Origin: Pseudomonas sp. B21-023
GTDB taxonomy: Bacteria > Pseudomonadota > Gammaproteobacteria > Pseudomonadales > Pseudomonadaceae
Length of the DNA: 64,000 nucleotides
NCBI RefSeq assembly: GCF_024749165.1
Contig: NZ_CP087190.1
Coordinates: 5,615,501-5,679,500, forward strand
Direction of reading: 5' to 3'
Positions within the stretch are counted from its first letter, which is position 1; the number at the start of each line of letters is the position of its first letter. Made by a program: the position numbers and the translations under genes. The notes under the pieces are model-generated. The model searched no databases, was not told the DNA's origin, and saw only the letters and a list, made by a program, of their open reading frames with translations. Below are positions 1 to 9,110 of this stretch, piece after piece.

Positions 1-11
1 AAAAGTAGGCC

Positions 12-52
12 CCTCCTGTCAGAACTGCGCTTTTGCGCAATTCGACAGGAGT
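12..52. terminator. Long hairpin downstream of hslO
   Basis: CTCCTGTC (13-20) pairs with GACAGGAG (44-51); inner GAA/TTC and TGCGC/GCGCA pairs close on a TTTT loop, giving a nearly continuous stem. It lies just past the hslO stop. On the minus strand a T run comes only about eight bases after the stem, so termination of hslO is plausible but not certain. The gene to the left is outside the window. Confidence 0.45.
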
Positions 53-72
53 ATTTCCTGTAGTGAACCGTT

Positions 73-975
73 TCAGTGCTGAGTTTCTGATGGCGCCTCG
101 GTGCCACCGCCAGCAAACAATTGCGCAACATCGCTCGCGTCGAACACATAGCGCTCGTTGCAGAACTGGCAATCGATCTCGACCTGGCCGCCACATTCGG
201 CCACCAGCGCATTGGCATCCTGCTCGCCGAGGCTGACCAGGGCGTTGCCGGAGCGCTCGCGCGAGCAGCTGCAGCGGAAGCGTAGCGGCTGGATATCGAA
301 CAGGCGAACCGCGTCCTCGTGGTACAGGCGGTGCAGCACGGTTTCGTTGTCCAGACCGAGCAGTTCCTCATCCTTCACGGTGTTGGCCAAGGCCTTCACG
401 TGGGCCCAGCTTTCGTCGCGCTCCTCGCTGTCCTTGTGGATCTCGGCCGGCAGCTGCTGCACGAGCAGGCCTCGGACTCGAACACCATCGGCGGCCAGGG
501 AGATGCAGGTGTTCACCTGCTGCGACATGACGAAGTAGTTGGTGAAACACTCCGACAGGTCCTTGCCGTCCAGTTCGACGGTGCCCTGGTAGCGTTGGCC
601 GTTGACCGGAATGATGGTCAGCACCAGGTGGCCGCCTGGCATCAGGTCGGCGAGGCTCGCATCGTCCTTGATCTGCTCGGCTTCATAGCGGGCCAGGCCG
701 CGGATGTCGTGCTCGCTGGTGTATTCGATGGCCAGCAGCGGCACCGGGCCCTGGGACTGGGCCTGGAGGACCAGCAGGCCATCGAACTTCAAGGTGCCGA
801 CCAACAGCGCGGCGGCCGCCATCAGTTCGCCCAACAGGTGTTGTACCGGGCGCGGATAATCATGCTTGGCCAACACCTCGGCGTAGCTGCGTTCCAGCAC
901 GACCATCTCGCCGCGCACATCGCGGTCGTCGAACAGGAAGCGTTGGGTGAAATCGGTATCTGGCAAGTCGCTCAT
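73..975 (-). CDS. hslO: Hsp33 redox-activated chaperone
   Basis: Cytoplasmic holdase that binds unfolding proteins under oxidative stress. The 300-residue product has the full Hsp33 layout: an N-terminal chaperone domain and a C-terminal redox switch with CSC near residue 236 and CQFC near residue 268, the four zinc-binding cysteines whose oxidation activates the protein. Length is normal for the family (about 290-300). It is transcribed away from the PAP2 gene across a gap of about 108 bases. A hairpin follows the stop. Confidence 0.95.
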   Translation of the reverse strand: MSDLPDTDFTQRFLFDDRDVRGEMVVLERSYAEVLAKHDYPRPVQHLLGELMAAAALLVGTLKFDGLLVLQAQSQGPVPLLAIEYTSEHDIRGLARYEAEQIKDDASLADLMPGGHLVLTIIPVNGQRYQGTVELDGKDLSECFTNYFVMSQQVNTCISLAADGVRVRGLLVQQLPAEIHKDSEERDESWAHVKALANTVKDEELLGLDNETVLHRLYHEDAVRLFDIQPLRFRCSCSRERSGNALVSLGEQDANALVAECGGQVEIDCQFCNERYVFDASDVAQLFAGGGTEAPSETQH

Positions 976-1083
976 GGTTGTCTGGCTTTCTGAAAATGGT
1001 TACAAAATAATTACAGGAGACTGAAAGGTCTGTCGCAGAGCGCTCACAAGGCGCTCATTTCCTGCTGGATATCGAGGTATTTT

Positions 1084-1884
1084 ATGGACAATCGACCACT
1101 GTTCCAAGCAAGGTGGTCCTGGGGCCCTTTGGCAGCCTGCACCCTGCTGCCCATCGCACTACTGTGTTTCTGGTTGTGGCCCGTTGGCCAGATCCTTTGC
1201 CTGACATTCGACGAGTGGCTGTTCCACAGCCTGAATGCGCCGCTGACCGACAACACCACCTGGCGCTACATCTGGACCGTCGGCAGCCTGCGCCCGTTCG
1301 ACATCGTCGTCGGCCTGATCCTTCTGGCAGTGCTTATCCGTGGTGACTGGGTGTTCAAAGCAGCCCAGGTCCGCCAAGCCTTTTTCGGTTTTCTGATCAC
1401 GCTACTCCTCTTAGTGGTGATTCGCGCGCTGTTTTCCAAGTGGGTGGATGCAGCAGGGTGGCAACACAAGAGCCCGTCGATGATGTTCGACGATGTGGTG
1501 CACCTCAGTGACTACTACCCGAACCTGGAGGCGGCCTGGGAGCTCAAGGACCGCTCGAGCAAGAGTTTCCCCGGCGATCACGCCTCGGTGCTGCTGGTCT
1601 GGGCACTGTTCATGAGCCTGTTCAGTCGTCGCCCGTTGCAGTACCTGCTCGTGTGGGGGCTGGCCCTGCTGTTCATGCTGCCGCGCCTGGTGGCCGGCGC
1701 CCACTGGGGCCAGGATGACTACATCGGTGGCTTGCTGATGGCGGTGCTGGCATTGGGCTGGAGCTGCTACACGCCGCTGGCGGCCAAAGGCAGCGCAGCG
1801 TTGCTGCGCTGGACGACACCGCTGTTCGACCTGCTGGGCAGGTTGCCGTTGATTGGGCGGATGAGCGTGATTCGCGCCGCCTGA
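1084..1884 (+). CDS. PAP2-family membrane phosphatase
   Basis: Membrane protein of 266 residues with several hydrophobic segments (around 20-40, 72-88, 98-116, 170-182, 186-200, 215-230). SFPGDHAS at 161-168 matches the second PAP2 motif, with Asp-His in place of the usual Gly-His. Arg201, His207 and Asp211 in RLVAGAHWGQD match the third motif. Known family members remove phosphate from lipid phosphates such as undecaprenyl pyrophosphate, phosphatidylglycerol phosphate or lipid A. The substrate cannot be told from sequence. An SD-like GAGGT precedes the ATG. Confidence 0.8.
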   Translation: MDNRPLFQARWSWGPLAACTLLPIALLCFWLWPVGQILCLTFDEWLFHSLNAPLTDNTTWRYIWTVGSLRPFDIVVGLILLAVLIRGDWVFKAAQVRQAFFGFLITLLLLVVIRALFSKWVDAAGWQHKSPSMMFDDVVHLSDYYPNLEAAWELKDRSSKSFPGDHASVLLVWALFMSLFSRRPLQYLLVWGLALLFMLPRLVAGAHWGQDDYIGGLLMAVLALGWSCYTPLAAKGSAALLRWTTPLFDLLGRLPLIGRMSVIRAA

Positions 1885-1894
1885 TCGTTCACGG

Positions 1895-1911
1895 GGGCCG
1901 CTATGCGGCCC
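1895..1911. terminator. Convergent hairpin between PAP2 gene and hslR
   Basis: GGGCCGC (1895-1901) and GCGGCCC (1905-1911) form a 7-bp perfect stem with a TAT loop in the 30-base gap between two convergent stop codons. There is no clear U run. It probably serves both genes. Confidence 0.45.
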
Positions 1912-1914
1912 TCG

Positions 1915-2316
1915 TCACTCGAAACTGCCGTGCAGCTGGTGAATCTGCCGGCGCTGCTTCTTGGTCGGCCGCCCGTCGGTGGTCACGCCCATCGCCCCCG
2001 CCTTGCGCATTTCAGCGGCCTGCTCGCGGCGCTTCACACTCTCGGCGGTTTCCTCGTACAACGTCTGTGCTTCGGGCGCGCCACGGCGCACCACCGACAA
2101 CGCCCTGACCACCACGGTGCGCTCGTCGAAACCGGTGCGCAGCACGAACTCATCGCCCACCCGTGGCTCCTTGCCCGGCTTGCAGCGCTCGCCCCGGCAG
2201 TGCACCTTGCCACTTTCAATGGCCGCCTTGGCCAATGCGCGGGTCTTGTAGAAGCGCGCTGCCCACAGCCACTTGTCCAGGCGTACCTTGTCGTCGTCTT
2301 CAGGCTTTTGTGCCAT
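1915..2316 (-). CDS. hslR: Hsp15, S4-domain ribosome-associated heat-shock protein
   Basis: Small basic RNA-binding protein of the Hsp15 family, which binds stalled 50S subunits carrying nascent chains and recycles them. An S4 domain starts at VRLDKWLWAARFYKTR near residue 10, and the C-terminus is rich in Lys, Arg and Gln. I chose the ATG at 2316 (MAQKPEDDD, 133 residues, the E. coli length) because GAGGA lies just upstream. An in-frame ATG nine codons earlier has no better ribosome site. It is convergent with the PAP2 gene and divergent from rimB. Confidence 0.9.
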   Translation of the reverse strand: MAQKPEDDDKVRLDKWLWAARFYKTRALAKAAIESGKVHCRGERCKPGKEPRVGDEFVLRTGFDERTVVVRALSVVRRGAPEAQTLYEETAESVKRREQAAEMRKAGAMGVTTDGRPTKKQRRQIHQLHGSFE

Positions 2317-2425
2317 GGTTTTTCCTCGAATTCTGTCTTTCACGGAACTGTACTACCGTGACTGACAGATGCAAAAAGTCCGTGCCGTCATTACAGTTCA
2401 CCTCCTTATCCGCAGGGCACGCTTA

Positions 2426-2908
2426 GTGAAGACATTTGACCACCTGACTGTGATCGGCCTGCGCGAGTGGGTCGCCCTGCCCGGCCTCGGCGTCGCCGGC
2501 CTGCGCGCCAAGATCGACACCGGCGCCAGTACCTCCAGCCTGCACGCCACGGAGGTCGAGCCGTTCGAGCGCGATGGCCAGCAATGGGTACGCTTCACCG
2601 CCCACCTGGGCTCGGTGGTGCAACTGCGCCACCGGCGCTGCGAAGCGCCCATGGTCACCATGAAGACGATCAAGAGTTCCAACGGCCATGCCCAGACCCG
2701 CTACGTGATCCGCACGCCCCTGGCGCTCGGTGACCGAGTCTGGGAGGTCGAATTCACCCTGGCCTGCCGCAAGAGCATGCGCTATCGCCTGCTGCTTGGT
2801 TCGAAGGCGCTCATCCATGGCCAACTGGTGGTCAACCCCGGCCTCAAGTACGTTCAGGACAAACCGGCCTTCGCGGCCACCCTTTCCCCTGTCACAGGTG
2901 CTGCATGA
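2426..2908 (+). CDS. rimB: RimB-type retropepsin-like protease
   Basis: Member of the family long annotated as ATP-dependent zinc protease (PF05618) and, next to rimK in Pseudomonas, called RimB; it acts with RimK in remodelling ribosomal protein S6. The motif AKIDTGAST near residue 28 resembles the Asp-Thr-Gly catalytic signature of aspartic proteases. I chose the GTG at 2426 ([12 protein letters not shown], 160 residues, the usual length). An ATG at 2369 would add 19 residues with no ribosome site. The stop overlaps the rimK start by four bases (ATGA), so the two are coupled. Confidence 0.8.
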   Translation: MKTFDHLTVIGLREWVALPGLGVAGLRAKIDTGASTSSLHATEVEPFERDGQQWVRFTAHLGSVVQLRHRRCEAPMVTMKTIKSSNGHAQTRYVIRTPLALGDRVWEVEFTLACRKSMRYRLLLGSKALIHGQLVVNPGLKYVQDKPAFAATLSPVTGAA

Positions 2909-3810
2909 AGATCGCTGTGCTGTCGCGCAATCCGCGTCTGTATTCCACCCGCCGCCTGGTCGAGGCCGGTACCCAGCGGGGCCACGAAGTGGTGGTGATC
3001 GACACGCTTCGGGCCTACATGAACATTGCCAGCCACAAGCCGCAGATCCACTACCGCGGCAAACCCCTGGAAGGCTTCGACGCGGTCATTCCGCGCATCG
3101 GCGCATCGGTCACCTTCTATGGCTGCGCGGTGCTGCGCCAATTCGAGATGATGGGCGTCTACCCGCTCAACGAATCGGTGGCCATCGCCCGCTCGCGGGA
3201 CAAGCTGCGCTCGCTGCAATTGCTGTCGCGGCGCGGTATTGGCCTGCCGGTCACCGGCTTCGCCCACTCGCCGGACGACATCCCCGACCTGATCCAGATG
3301 GTCAACGGCGCGCCGCTGGTAATCAAAGTGCTCGAAGGCACACAGGGCATCGGCGTGGTGCTGTGCGAAACCACCAAGGCCGCCGAGTCGGTGATCGAGG
3401 CGTTCATGGGCCTGAAGCAGAACATCATGGTCCAGGAGTACATCAAGGAGGCCGGTGGCGCCGATATCCGCTGCTTCGTGGTCGGCGACAAGGTGATCGC
3501 CTCGATGAAGCGCCAGGCCAAGCCGGGCGAGTTCCGCTCCAACCTGCATCGCGGGGGCGTGGCCAGCCTGATCAAGATCACCCCTGAAGAACGCATGACC
3601 GCGATTCGCGCAGCCAAGGTGATGGGGCTGAGCGTGGCGGGTGTGGATATCCTGCGTTCGAATCATGGGCCGCTGGTGATGGAAGTGAACTCGTCGCCGG
3701 GCCTGGAGGGGATCGAGGTGACTACCGGCAAGGACGTGGCCGGGATGATCATCGAGCACCTGGAAAAGAACAGCGGGCCGAATCAGACGCGGACCAAGGG
3801 CAAGGGTTGA
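2905..3810 (+). CDS. rimK: RimK, S6 glutamate ligase
   Basis: ATP-grasp ligase that adds glutamate residues to the C-terminus of ribosomal protein S6, changing translation and the proteome. The 301-residue protein has the RimK pre-ATP-grasp domain ([20 protein letters not shown]) and the ATP-grasp core, with [13 protein letters not shown] near 136-148, [28 protein letters not shown] near 191-218, and the metal-binding end [14 protein letters not shown] near 260-273. It overlaps rimB by four bases. No rimA gene precedes the pair. Confidence 0.92.
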   Translation: MKIAVLSRNPRLYSTRRLVEAGTQRGHEVVVIDTLRAYMNIASHKPQIHYRGKPLEGFDAVIPRIGASVTFYGCAVLRQFEMMGVYPLNESVAIARSRDKLRSLQLLSRRGIGLPVTGFAHSPDDIPDLIQMVNGAPLVIKVLEGTQGIGVVLCETTKAAESVIEAFMGLKQNIMVQEYIKEAGGADIRCFVVGDKVIASMKRQAKPGEFRSNLHRGGVASLIKITPEERMTAIRAAKVMGLSVAGVDILRSNHGPLVMEVNSSPGLEGIEVTTGKDVAGMIIEHLEKNSGPNQTRTKGKG

Positions 3811-3814
3811 TATT

Positions 3815-3837
3815 CCGGGGCCGCTTTGCGGCCCCGG
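3815..3837. terminator. Convergent hairpin between rimK and envZ
   Basis: CCGGGGCCGC (3815-3824) and GCGGCCCCGG (3828-3837) form a perfect 10-bp stem with a TTT loop. It fills the 30-base gap between two convergent stops. There is no long U run on either side, but the stem is strong enough to act in both directions. Confidence 0.55.
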
Positions 3838-3840
3838 CAA

Positions 3841-5154
3841 TCACACGGCGTTACGCGGCAGCAACAACCCCAACGGTAACCGCACCCGCGCCTCGATCCC
3901 GCCACCGGAGCGGTTGCGCAACTCGACATTGCCGCCATGCTGCGCGGCGATACGCTTGACGATGGCCAGCCCCAGCCCGGTACCCTTGCCACCCCGCGCC
4001 CGGTCGCCACGGATGAACGGGTTGAAGATGGTCTCCAGCTCCGACTCGTCGATGCCCGTCCCCCGATCCAGCACGCTGAGCACCACATAAGGCGCGCTCT
4101 GGTCACCCGACACATAGGCCGCTACCTCGACCCCCTTGCCGGCGTGATGCAGGGCGTTGCCGATCAGGTTGCCCAGCATGCGCTTGAGCGAGACACGGCG
4201 CAGCGGGAACGGTGGAATCGGCTCCAGGCACAGGCGCACCTGCTCCTTGTGCTGGTTGTAGGGGGCCACCACCTCGTAGATCAGGTCGTTCAGGTCGACC
4301 TCCTCCACCGGTTCGTCGCGCCCGTCGCGAATGAAGGCCAGGAACTGGTCGAGGATCGCGTCCATGTCCTCGATATCGCGGACCATGTCCTCGCTGAGGT
4401 CGCTTTCGTTGCCCATCAGCGACAGCGACAGCCGCAGCCGGGTCAGCGGCGTGCGCAAGTCGTGGGAAACGCCCGCCAGCATCAGCTCGCGTTCGCGCCC
4501 AGCCTGCTCGACATCTTCGGCCATCTGGTTGAACGCCCGATACACTTCGGTCATTTCGCTGGGTGTATCACTGATCGGCAAGCGCACGCTGCGCCCCTGG
4601 CCCAGCTGGCGGGCGGCGAACACCAGGCGCTTGAGTGGCTGGTTGAGCTGGCGCACGAAGATCCAGGCCGAAGCCGTGGACAGCAAGCCGATGGCCAGGA
4701 ACCAGCCGAGCACGTTCCAGATCTTCTGCCCGCGCAGCGGATGCGGATACAGCGGCACCTTGAGCCAGCCCGGGCCCAGGCTCGGGGCGTTCACCCACAG
4801 CGCGGGCGGCGCATGGATACGCAACCGCACTTCGGTGTCCTCGCCCAGCTCGGCCTGCATCTGGCGCTGGTAGATCTCGCTGTAGGGCCAGTGCTGCTCG
4901 CCCTCCGGCACGCCGGCGCCGGTCACGCGGATCAGGCCGGCGGCCTCGGCAATCTGGTCGCGGTTCTCTTCATCCGCTGCCCAATAGGCACGCAGCGTCA
5001 GGGCCACGCCGTGGCTGTACTGGCGGTCGACCAGCACGTCCTCGTTCATCAGCAGGTACACGAGCGTCAGCGCCTTGGAGAACAGCACGACGATCAGCAC
5101 CAGCCAGAGGGTGCGGGCGAAGAAGCTTTGCGGGAACCAGAGAGGCGTTTTCAT
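3841..5154 (-). CDS. envZ: EnvZ-type sensor histidine kinase
   Basis: Inner-membrane sensor kinase partner of OmpR. It has 437 residues: an N-terminal membrane segment (about 11-33), a periplasmic part, a second segment (about 150-170), a HAMP linker, an H-box (AGVSHDLRTPLTRLR, phospho-acceptor His near 230), and an ATPase domain with GNLIGNALHHA (N box), DRGTGI (G1) and GGKGTGLGLAIVKRI (G2). It is transcribed after ompR. The 94-base gap between them contains a strong hairpin, so it may be expressed below ompR. Convergent with rimK. Confidence 0.92.
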   Translation of the reverse strand: MKTPLWFPQSFFARTLWLVLIVVLFSKALTLVYLLMNEDVLVDRQYSHGVALTLRAYWAADEENRDQIAEAAGLIRVTGAGVPEGEQHWPYSEIYQRQMQAELGEDTEVRLRIHAPPALWVNAPSLGPGWLKVPLYPHPLRGQKIWNVLGWFLAIGLLSTASAWIFVRQLNQPLKRLVFAARQLGQGRSVRLPISDTPSEMTEVYRAFNQMAEDVEQAGRERELMLAGVSHDLRTPLTRLRLSLSLMGNESDLSEDMVRDIEDMDAILDQFLAFIRDGRDEPVEEVDLNDLIYEVVAPYNQHKEQVRLCLEPIPPFPLRRVSLKRMLGNLIGNALHHAGKGVEVAAYVSGDQSAPYVVLSVLDRGTGIDESELETIFNPFIRGDRARGGKGTGLGLAIVKRIAAQHGGNVELRNRSGGGIEARVRLPLGLLLPRNAV

Positions 5155-5199
5155 CGATCAACTACTGTGCTGAAAAGGCCGGTCGCCGTAGACGAAAAC

Positions 5200-5223
5200 A
5201 GGGCGACCCGCATGGGTCGCCCT
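5200..5223 (-). terminator. Intercistronic hairpin between ompR and envZ
   Basis: AGGGCGACCC (5200-5209) and GGGTCGCCCT (5214-5223) form a perfect 10-bp stem with a 4-base loop. Read in the direction of ompR-envZ transcription it is followed by GTTTTC. It sits between two cotranscribed genes and may act as a partial terminator or an mRNA stability element. Confidence 0.6.
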
Positions 5224-5248
5224 GCTGCACCCTGACGAGCCGGCAGGC

Positions 5249-5989
5249 TCATTTGCCGGCGTTTCCGTCCGGCACGAAGACGTAGCCCACACCCCATACG
5301 GTCTGGATGTAACGCGGCTTGGAAGGATCGGGCTCGATCATCCGGCGCAGGCGCGAGATCTGCACGTCGATGGAACGCTCCAGGGCATCCCACTCACGGC
5401 CACGGGCCAGGTTCATCAGTTTGTCGCGGGTCAGCGGCTCGCGAGCATGCATCACCAGGGCCTTGAGCACGGCGAACTCGCCGGTGGTGAGCATGTGCGT
5501 TTCTTCACCGCGCTTGAGCTCGCGGGTGGCCAGCGACAACTCGTAGTCGCCGAAGGTGACAGTCTCTTCCTCACTGCCCGGCGCGCCTGGCACAGCCGGG
5601 GCCTGGCGGCGCAGTACGGCCTTGACCCGGGCCACCAGCTCATCAGGGTTGAACGGCTTGGCCAGGTAGTCGTCGGCACCAAGCTCCAGCCCCTTGATAC
5701 GGCTGAGCTCATCGCCCTTGGCGGTGAGCATGATGATCGGGATCTGGTTGTTCGAGGCGCGCAGGCGCTTGCAGGCGGACAGGCCGTCCTCGCCAGGCAG
5801 CATCAGGTCGAGCACCACCAGGTTGAACACTTCACGGGCCAGCAGGCGATCCATCTGTTCGACGTTGGGCACGGTGCGGACACGGAAGCCCTTGCTGGTG
5901 AAGAAGCGGTCCAGCAGGCTGCTCAGGCCCGGATCGTCGTCGACGATGAGAATCTTGTCGCCTTCTACGGCGTTTGCGGTGCTGGTCAT
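5249..5989 (-). CDS. ompR: OmpR response regulator
   Basis: DNA-binding response regulator of 246 residues. The receiver domain (residues 10-125) has the acidic DDD pocket (ILIVDDDPG), the phospho-acceptor Asp in LVVLDLMLPGEDG near 60, the conserved Thr in IIMLTAKGDE and Lys in DDYLAKPFNPDEL. The winged-helix OmpR/PhoB domain ends with RYIQTVWGVGYVFVPDG. The neighbour envZ fits the osmolarity and envelope two-component pair. It is divergent from tex. Confidence 0.94.
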   Translation of the reverse strand: MTSTANAVEGDKILIVDDDPGLSSLLDRFFTSKGFRVRTVPNVEQMDRLLAREVFNLVVLDLMLPGEDGLSACKRLRASNNQIPIIMLTAKGDELSRIKGLELGADDYLAKPFNPDELVARVKAVLRRQAPAVPGAPGSEEETVTFGDYELSLATRELKRGEETHMLTTGEFAVLKALVMHAREPLTRDKLMNLARGREWDALERSIDVQISRLRRMIEPDPSKPRYIQTVWGVGYVFVPDGNAGK

Positions 5990-6135
5990 GAATTACTCCT
6001 CTGATATCGCCGCGCATTATGGCGTAGCCATTGCCGCGCGTGCCGTGTGCATTGTTAGCAGATTTTTCCCGCCGCGCCACTGCCGCCCCATCGACGACTG
6101 GCGCCGCGCCATCACCGCAAGCCCGGCCCGATGGG

Positions 6136-6141
6136 TATAAT
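6136..6141 (+). promoter_or_regulatory. Candidate -10 element upstream of tex
   Basis: A perfect TATAAT preceded by GGG and followed by GCGCGG, about 78 bases before the tex start and in its direction. No good -35 hexamer is obvious at 17 bases, so the promoter call is tentative. Confidence 0.4.
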
Positions 6142-6218
6142 GCGCGGCTTTCACCCAGTGTCGCCGGGGCTGAACGCCCACCCGCGGCCTTGCATTCACT
6201 ATTTGTCAGGTGGTTTTC

Positions 6219-8543
6219 ATGGACAGCATCAACAGCCGTATCGCCGAGGAACTGGGCGTGCGCCCACAACAGGTCGAAGCGGCCGTGGGCCTGTTGGACG
6301 AAGGATCGACCGTGCCCTTCATCGCCCGTTACCGCAAGGAAGTGACCGGCAGCCTGGACGACACCCAATTGCGCCACCTGGAAGAGCGCCTGCGCTACCT
6401 GCGCGAGCTCGACGAGCGCCGCGCCAGCATCCTGGCCAGCATCGAGGAGCAGGGCAAGCTGACTCCGGAGCTGGCCCGCGAGATCAAGCTCGCCGACACC
6501 AAGACCCGCCTCGAAGACCTCTACCTGCCGTACAAGCAGAAGCGCCGCACCAAGGGCCAGATCGCCCTGGAGGCCGGCCTGGGCGAGCTGGCCGACGGGC
6601 TGTTCAACGACCCGCAACTGAACCCGGAAGCCGAAGCCGCGCGCTTCGTCGACGCGGACAAGGGCGTGGCTGACGCCAAGGCTGCCCTGGAAGGCGCCAA
6701 GTACATCCTCATGGAGCGCTTCGCCGAAGACGCCGGCCTGCTGGACAAGCTGCGCAACTTCCTCAAGCAGGAAGCGGTACTCACTGCCCGCGTAGTCGCC
6801 GGCAAGGAAGACGAAGGCGCCAAGTTCCGCGATTACTTCGCCCATGACGAACTGCTGCGCAGCGCGCCGTCGCACCGTGCCTTGGCGATCTTCCGCGGGC
6901 GCAACGAAGGCGTGCTGAGCGCCTCGCTGAAGGTCGGCGAAGAACTGCCGGGCACCCTGCACCCGTGCGAGGTGATGATCGGCAACCATGTCGGCATCGA
7001 AAACCGCAACCGCCCCGCCGACAAGTGGCTGGGCGAGGTGGTGCGCTGGACCTGGAAGGTCAAGCTCTACACCCACCTGGAAACCGACCTGTTCGGCGAG
7101 CTGCGCGACAACGCCGAAGGCGAGGCGATCAACGTCTTCGCCCACAACCTGCACGACCTGCTGCTGGCCGCCCCGGCCGGCCCGCGCGCCACCCTGGGCT
7201 TCGACCCGGGCCTGCGCACCGGCTGCAAGATTGCCGTGGTCGACGCCACCGGCAAGCTACTGGACTACACCACGGTCTACCCGCACGCGCCGAAGAATGA
7301 CTGGGACCGCACCATTTCCATCATGGCCGCACTGTGCGCCAAGCACTCGGTGGAGCTGATCGCCATCGGCAACGGCACTGCCAGCCGCGAGAGCGACAAG
7401 CTGGTGGCGGAGCTGGTGAAGAAGTACCCGGCCCTGAAGATCACCAAGATCATGGTTTCCGAGGCTGGCGCTTCGGTGTACTCGGCCTCTGAACTGGCCG
7501 CCCGCGAGTTCCCGGACCTGGACGTGTCGATCCGCGGCGCGGTGTCCATCGCCCGCCGTCTGCAGGACCCGCTGGCCGAACTGGTGAAGATCGACCCGAA
7601 ATCCATCGGTGTCGGCCAGTACCAGCACGACGTGTCGCAGGTGAAACTGGCCCGTGGCCTGGACGCCGTGGTCGAGGACTGCGTGAACGCCGTGGGCGTG
7701 GACGTCAACACCGCCTCGGTGGCGCTGCTGACGCGCATTTCCGGCCTCAATGCCACCCTGGCGCAGAACATCGTCGCCCACCGCGACGCCAACGGCCCGT
7801 TCGCCACCCGCGCCGCGCTGAAAAAGGTCAGCCGCCTGGGCGAGAAAACCTTCGAGCAGGCCGCCGGCTTCCTGCGCGTGATGAACGGCGACAACCCGCT
7901 GGACGCCTCGGCGGTACACCCGGAAGCCTACCCACTGGTGCAGCGCATCGCCGCCGACACCGACCGTGATATCCGCTCGCTGATCGGCGACAGCGGCTTC
8001 CTCAAGCGCCTGGACCCGAAGAAATTCACCGACGAGTCCTTCGGCCTGCCGACCGTCACCGATATCCTCCAGGAACTCGACAAGCCAGGTCGCGACCCGC
8101 GCCCGGAGTTCAAGACCGCCACCTTCCAGGACGGCGTCGAGGACCTCAAGGACCTGGAACCCGGCATGATCCTCGAAGGCGTGGTGACCAACGTCACCAA
8201 CTTCGGTGCTTTCGTCGATATCGGCGTGCACCAGGATGGCCTGGTACATATCTCGGCGCTGTCGGAGAAGTTCGTCAAGGACCCGCGTGAAGCGGTCAAG
8301 GCTGGCGACGTGGTCAAGGTCAAGGTCATGGAAGTGGACATCCCGCGCAAGCGCGTCGGCCTGTCCATGCGCATGAACGATACCCCGGGCGAGAAGGTCG
8401 AGGGCAACCGTGGCGGCAACCGCGGCAATGGCGGCAACCGTCAGCAGCAGGCGCCTCGCCAGCGCGAGACCGCCACCGCCGCGCCGGCCAACAACGCCAT
8501 GGCGGCGCTGTTTGCCAACGCCAAGCAACTGAAGAAGAAGTGA
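6219..8543 (+). CDS. tex: Tex, RNA-binding transcription accessory protein
   Basis: Cytoplasmic nucleic-acid-binding protein of 774 residues. It has a helical N-terminal Tex domain, a YqgF-like domain ([22 protein letters not shown] near 325), helix-hairpin-helix repeats ([21 protein letters not shown] near 490 and following), and an S1 domain near the C-terminus ([21 protein letters not shown]). A low-complexity Gly/Asn/Arg/Gln tail follows. Start at ATG 6219 (MDSINSR) with AGG eight bases upstream; an in-frame GTG at 6210 is less likely. Its stop overlaps the start of the thioesterase gene (TGATG). Confidence 0.95.
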   Translation: MDSINSRIAEELGVRPQQVEAAVGLLDEGSTVPFIARYRKEVTGSLDDTQLRHLEERLRYLRELDERRASILASIEEQGKLTPELAREIKLADTKTRLEDLYLPYKQKRRTKGQIALEAGLGELADGLFNDPQLNPEAEAARFVDADKGVADAKAALEGAKYILMERFAEDAGLLDKLRNFLKQEAVLTARVVAGKEDEGAKFRDYFAHDELLRSAPSHRALAIFRGRNEGVLSASLKVGEELPGTLHPCEVMIGNHVGIENRNRPADKWLGEVVRWTWKVKLYTHLETDLFGELRDNAEGEAINVFAHNLHDLLLAAPAGPRATLGFDPGLRTGCKIAVVDATGKLLDYTTVYPHAPKNDWDRTISIMAALCAKHSVELIAIGNGTASRESDKLVAELVKKYPALKITKIMVSEAGASVYSASELAAREFPDLDVSIRGAVSIARRLQDPLAELVKIDPKSIGVGQYQHDVSQVKLARGLDAVVEDCVNAVGVDVNTASVALLTRISGLNATLAQNIVAHRDANGPFATRAALKKVSRLGEKTFEQAAGFLRVMNGDNPLDASAVHPEAYPLVQRIAADTDRDIRSLIGDSGFLKRLDPKKFTDESFGLPTVTDILQELDKPGRDPRPEFKTATFQDGVEDLKDLEPGMILEGVVTNVTNFGAFVDIGVHQDGLVHISALSEKFVKDPREAVKAGDVVKVKVMEVDIPRKRVGLSMRMNDTPGEKVEGNRGGNRGNGGNRQQQAPRQRETATAAPANNAMAALFANAKQLKKK

Positions 8544-8926
8544 TGGAAGTACCGAAGGAGTACGTCGAAAGCGCCTTCAGCCAGCTCCTCGGCTGCCGCC
8601 TGCAACGCCTGGAAACGGGTGTTGCAGAGGTGGCCCTGGCACTTGAGCCGCACCTGCGCAACCGTGGCCAGAAGCTGCACGGCGGGGCGATCTTCAGCCT
8701 GGTCGACATCGCCATGGGCCTGGCCTGCTCGGCCAGCCATGGCTTCGACCAGCAGAGCGTGACCATCGAATGCAAGATCAACTACATGCGCGCCGTCAGC
8801 GAGGGCGAGGTCGTGTGCACCGCCCGGGTGCTGCATGCGGGACGGCGCACCCTCGTGGTCGACGCCGACGTGCTCCAGGACGACAAGCTGGTGGCCAAGG
8901 CGCAGGGAACCTTCGCGGTTCTCTAG
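8543..8926 (+). CDS. PaaI-family hotdog thioesterase
   Basis: A hotdog-fold acyl-CoA thioesterase of 127 residues. The core GGAIFSLVDIAMGLACSAS, preceded by LRNRGQKLH, matches the PaaI/YdiI family active-site helix region (HGGxxxxLxDxAxG). The physiological substrate is not indicated. The start overlaps the tex stop, implying translation coupled to tex. GTG at 8540 is an alternative first codon. Confidence 0.8.
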   Translation: MEVPKEYVESAFSQLLGCRLQRLETGVAEVALALEPHLRNRGQKLHGGAIFSLVDIAMGLACSASHGFDQQSVTIECKINYMRAVSEGEVVCTARVLHAGRRTLVVDADVLQDDKLVAKAQGTFAVL

Positions 8927-9110
8927 CTGATGTAGCTAAATCTGCGGTATTTTCGAGCTACTCGGGGGCGCGAAGCGGCCCTGAAATCGACGCTAAGCCT
9001 AGCCGGAACCGCATAAACCAGGCGACAACGCCAGTTCCTTTCCCAACTACCCTTGTAGACCGTCATCTCTACCCCCATATTGGGGCGACTGACGCGTGAA
9101 GGAATCCATC

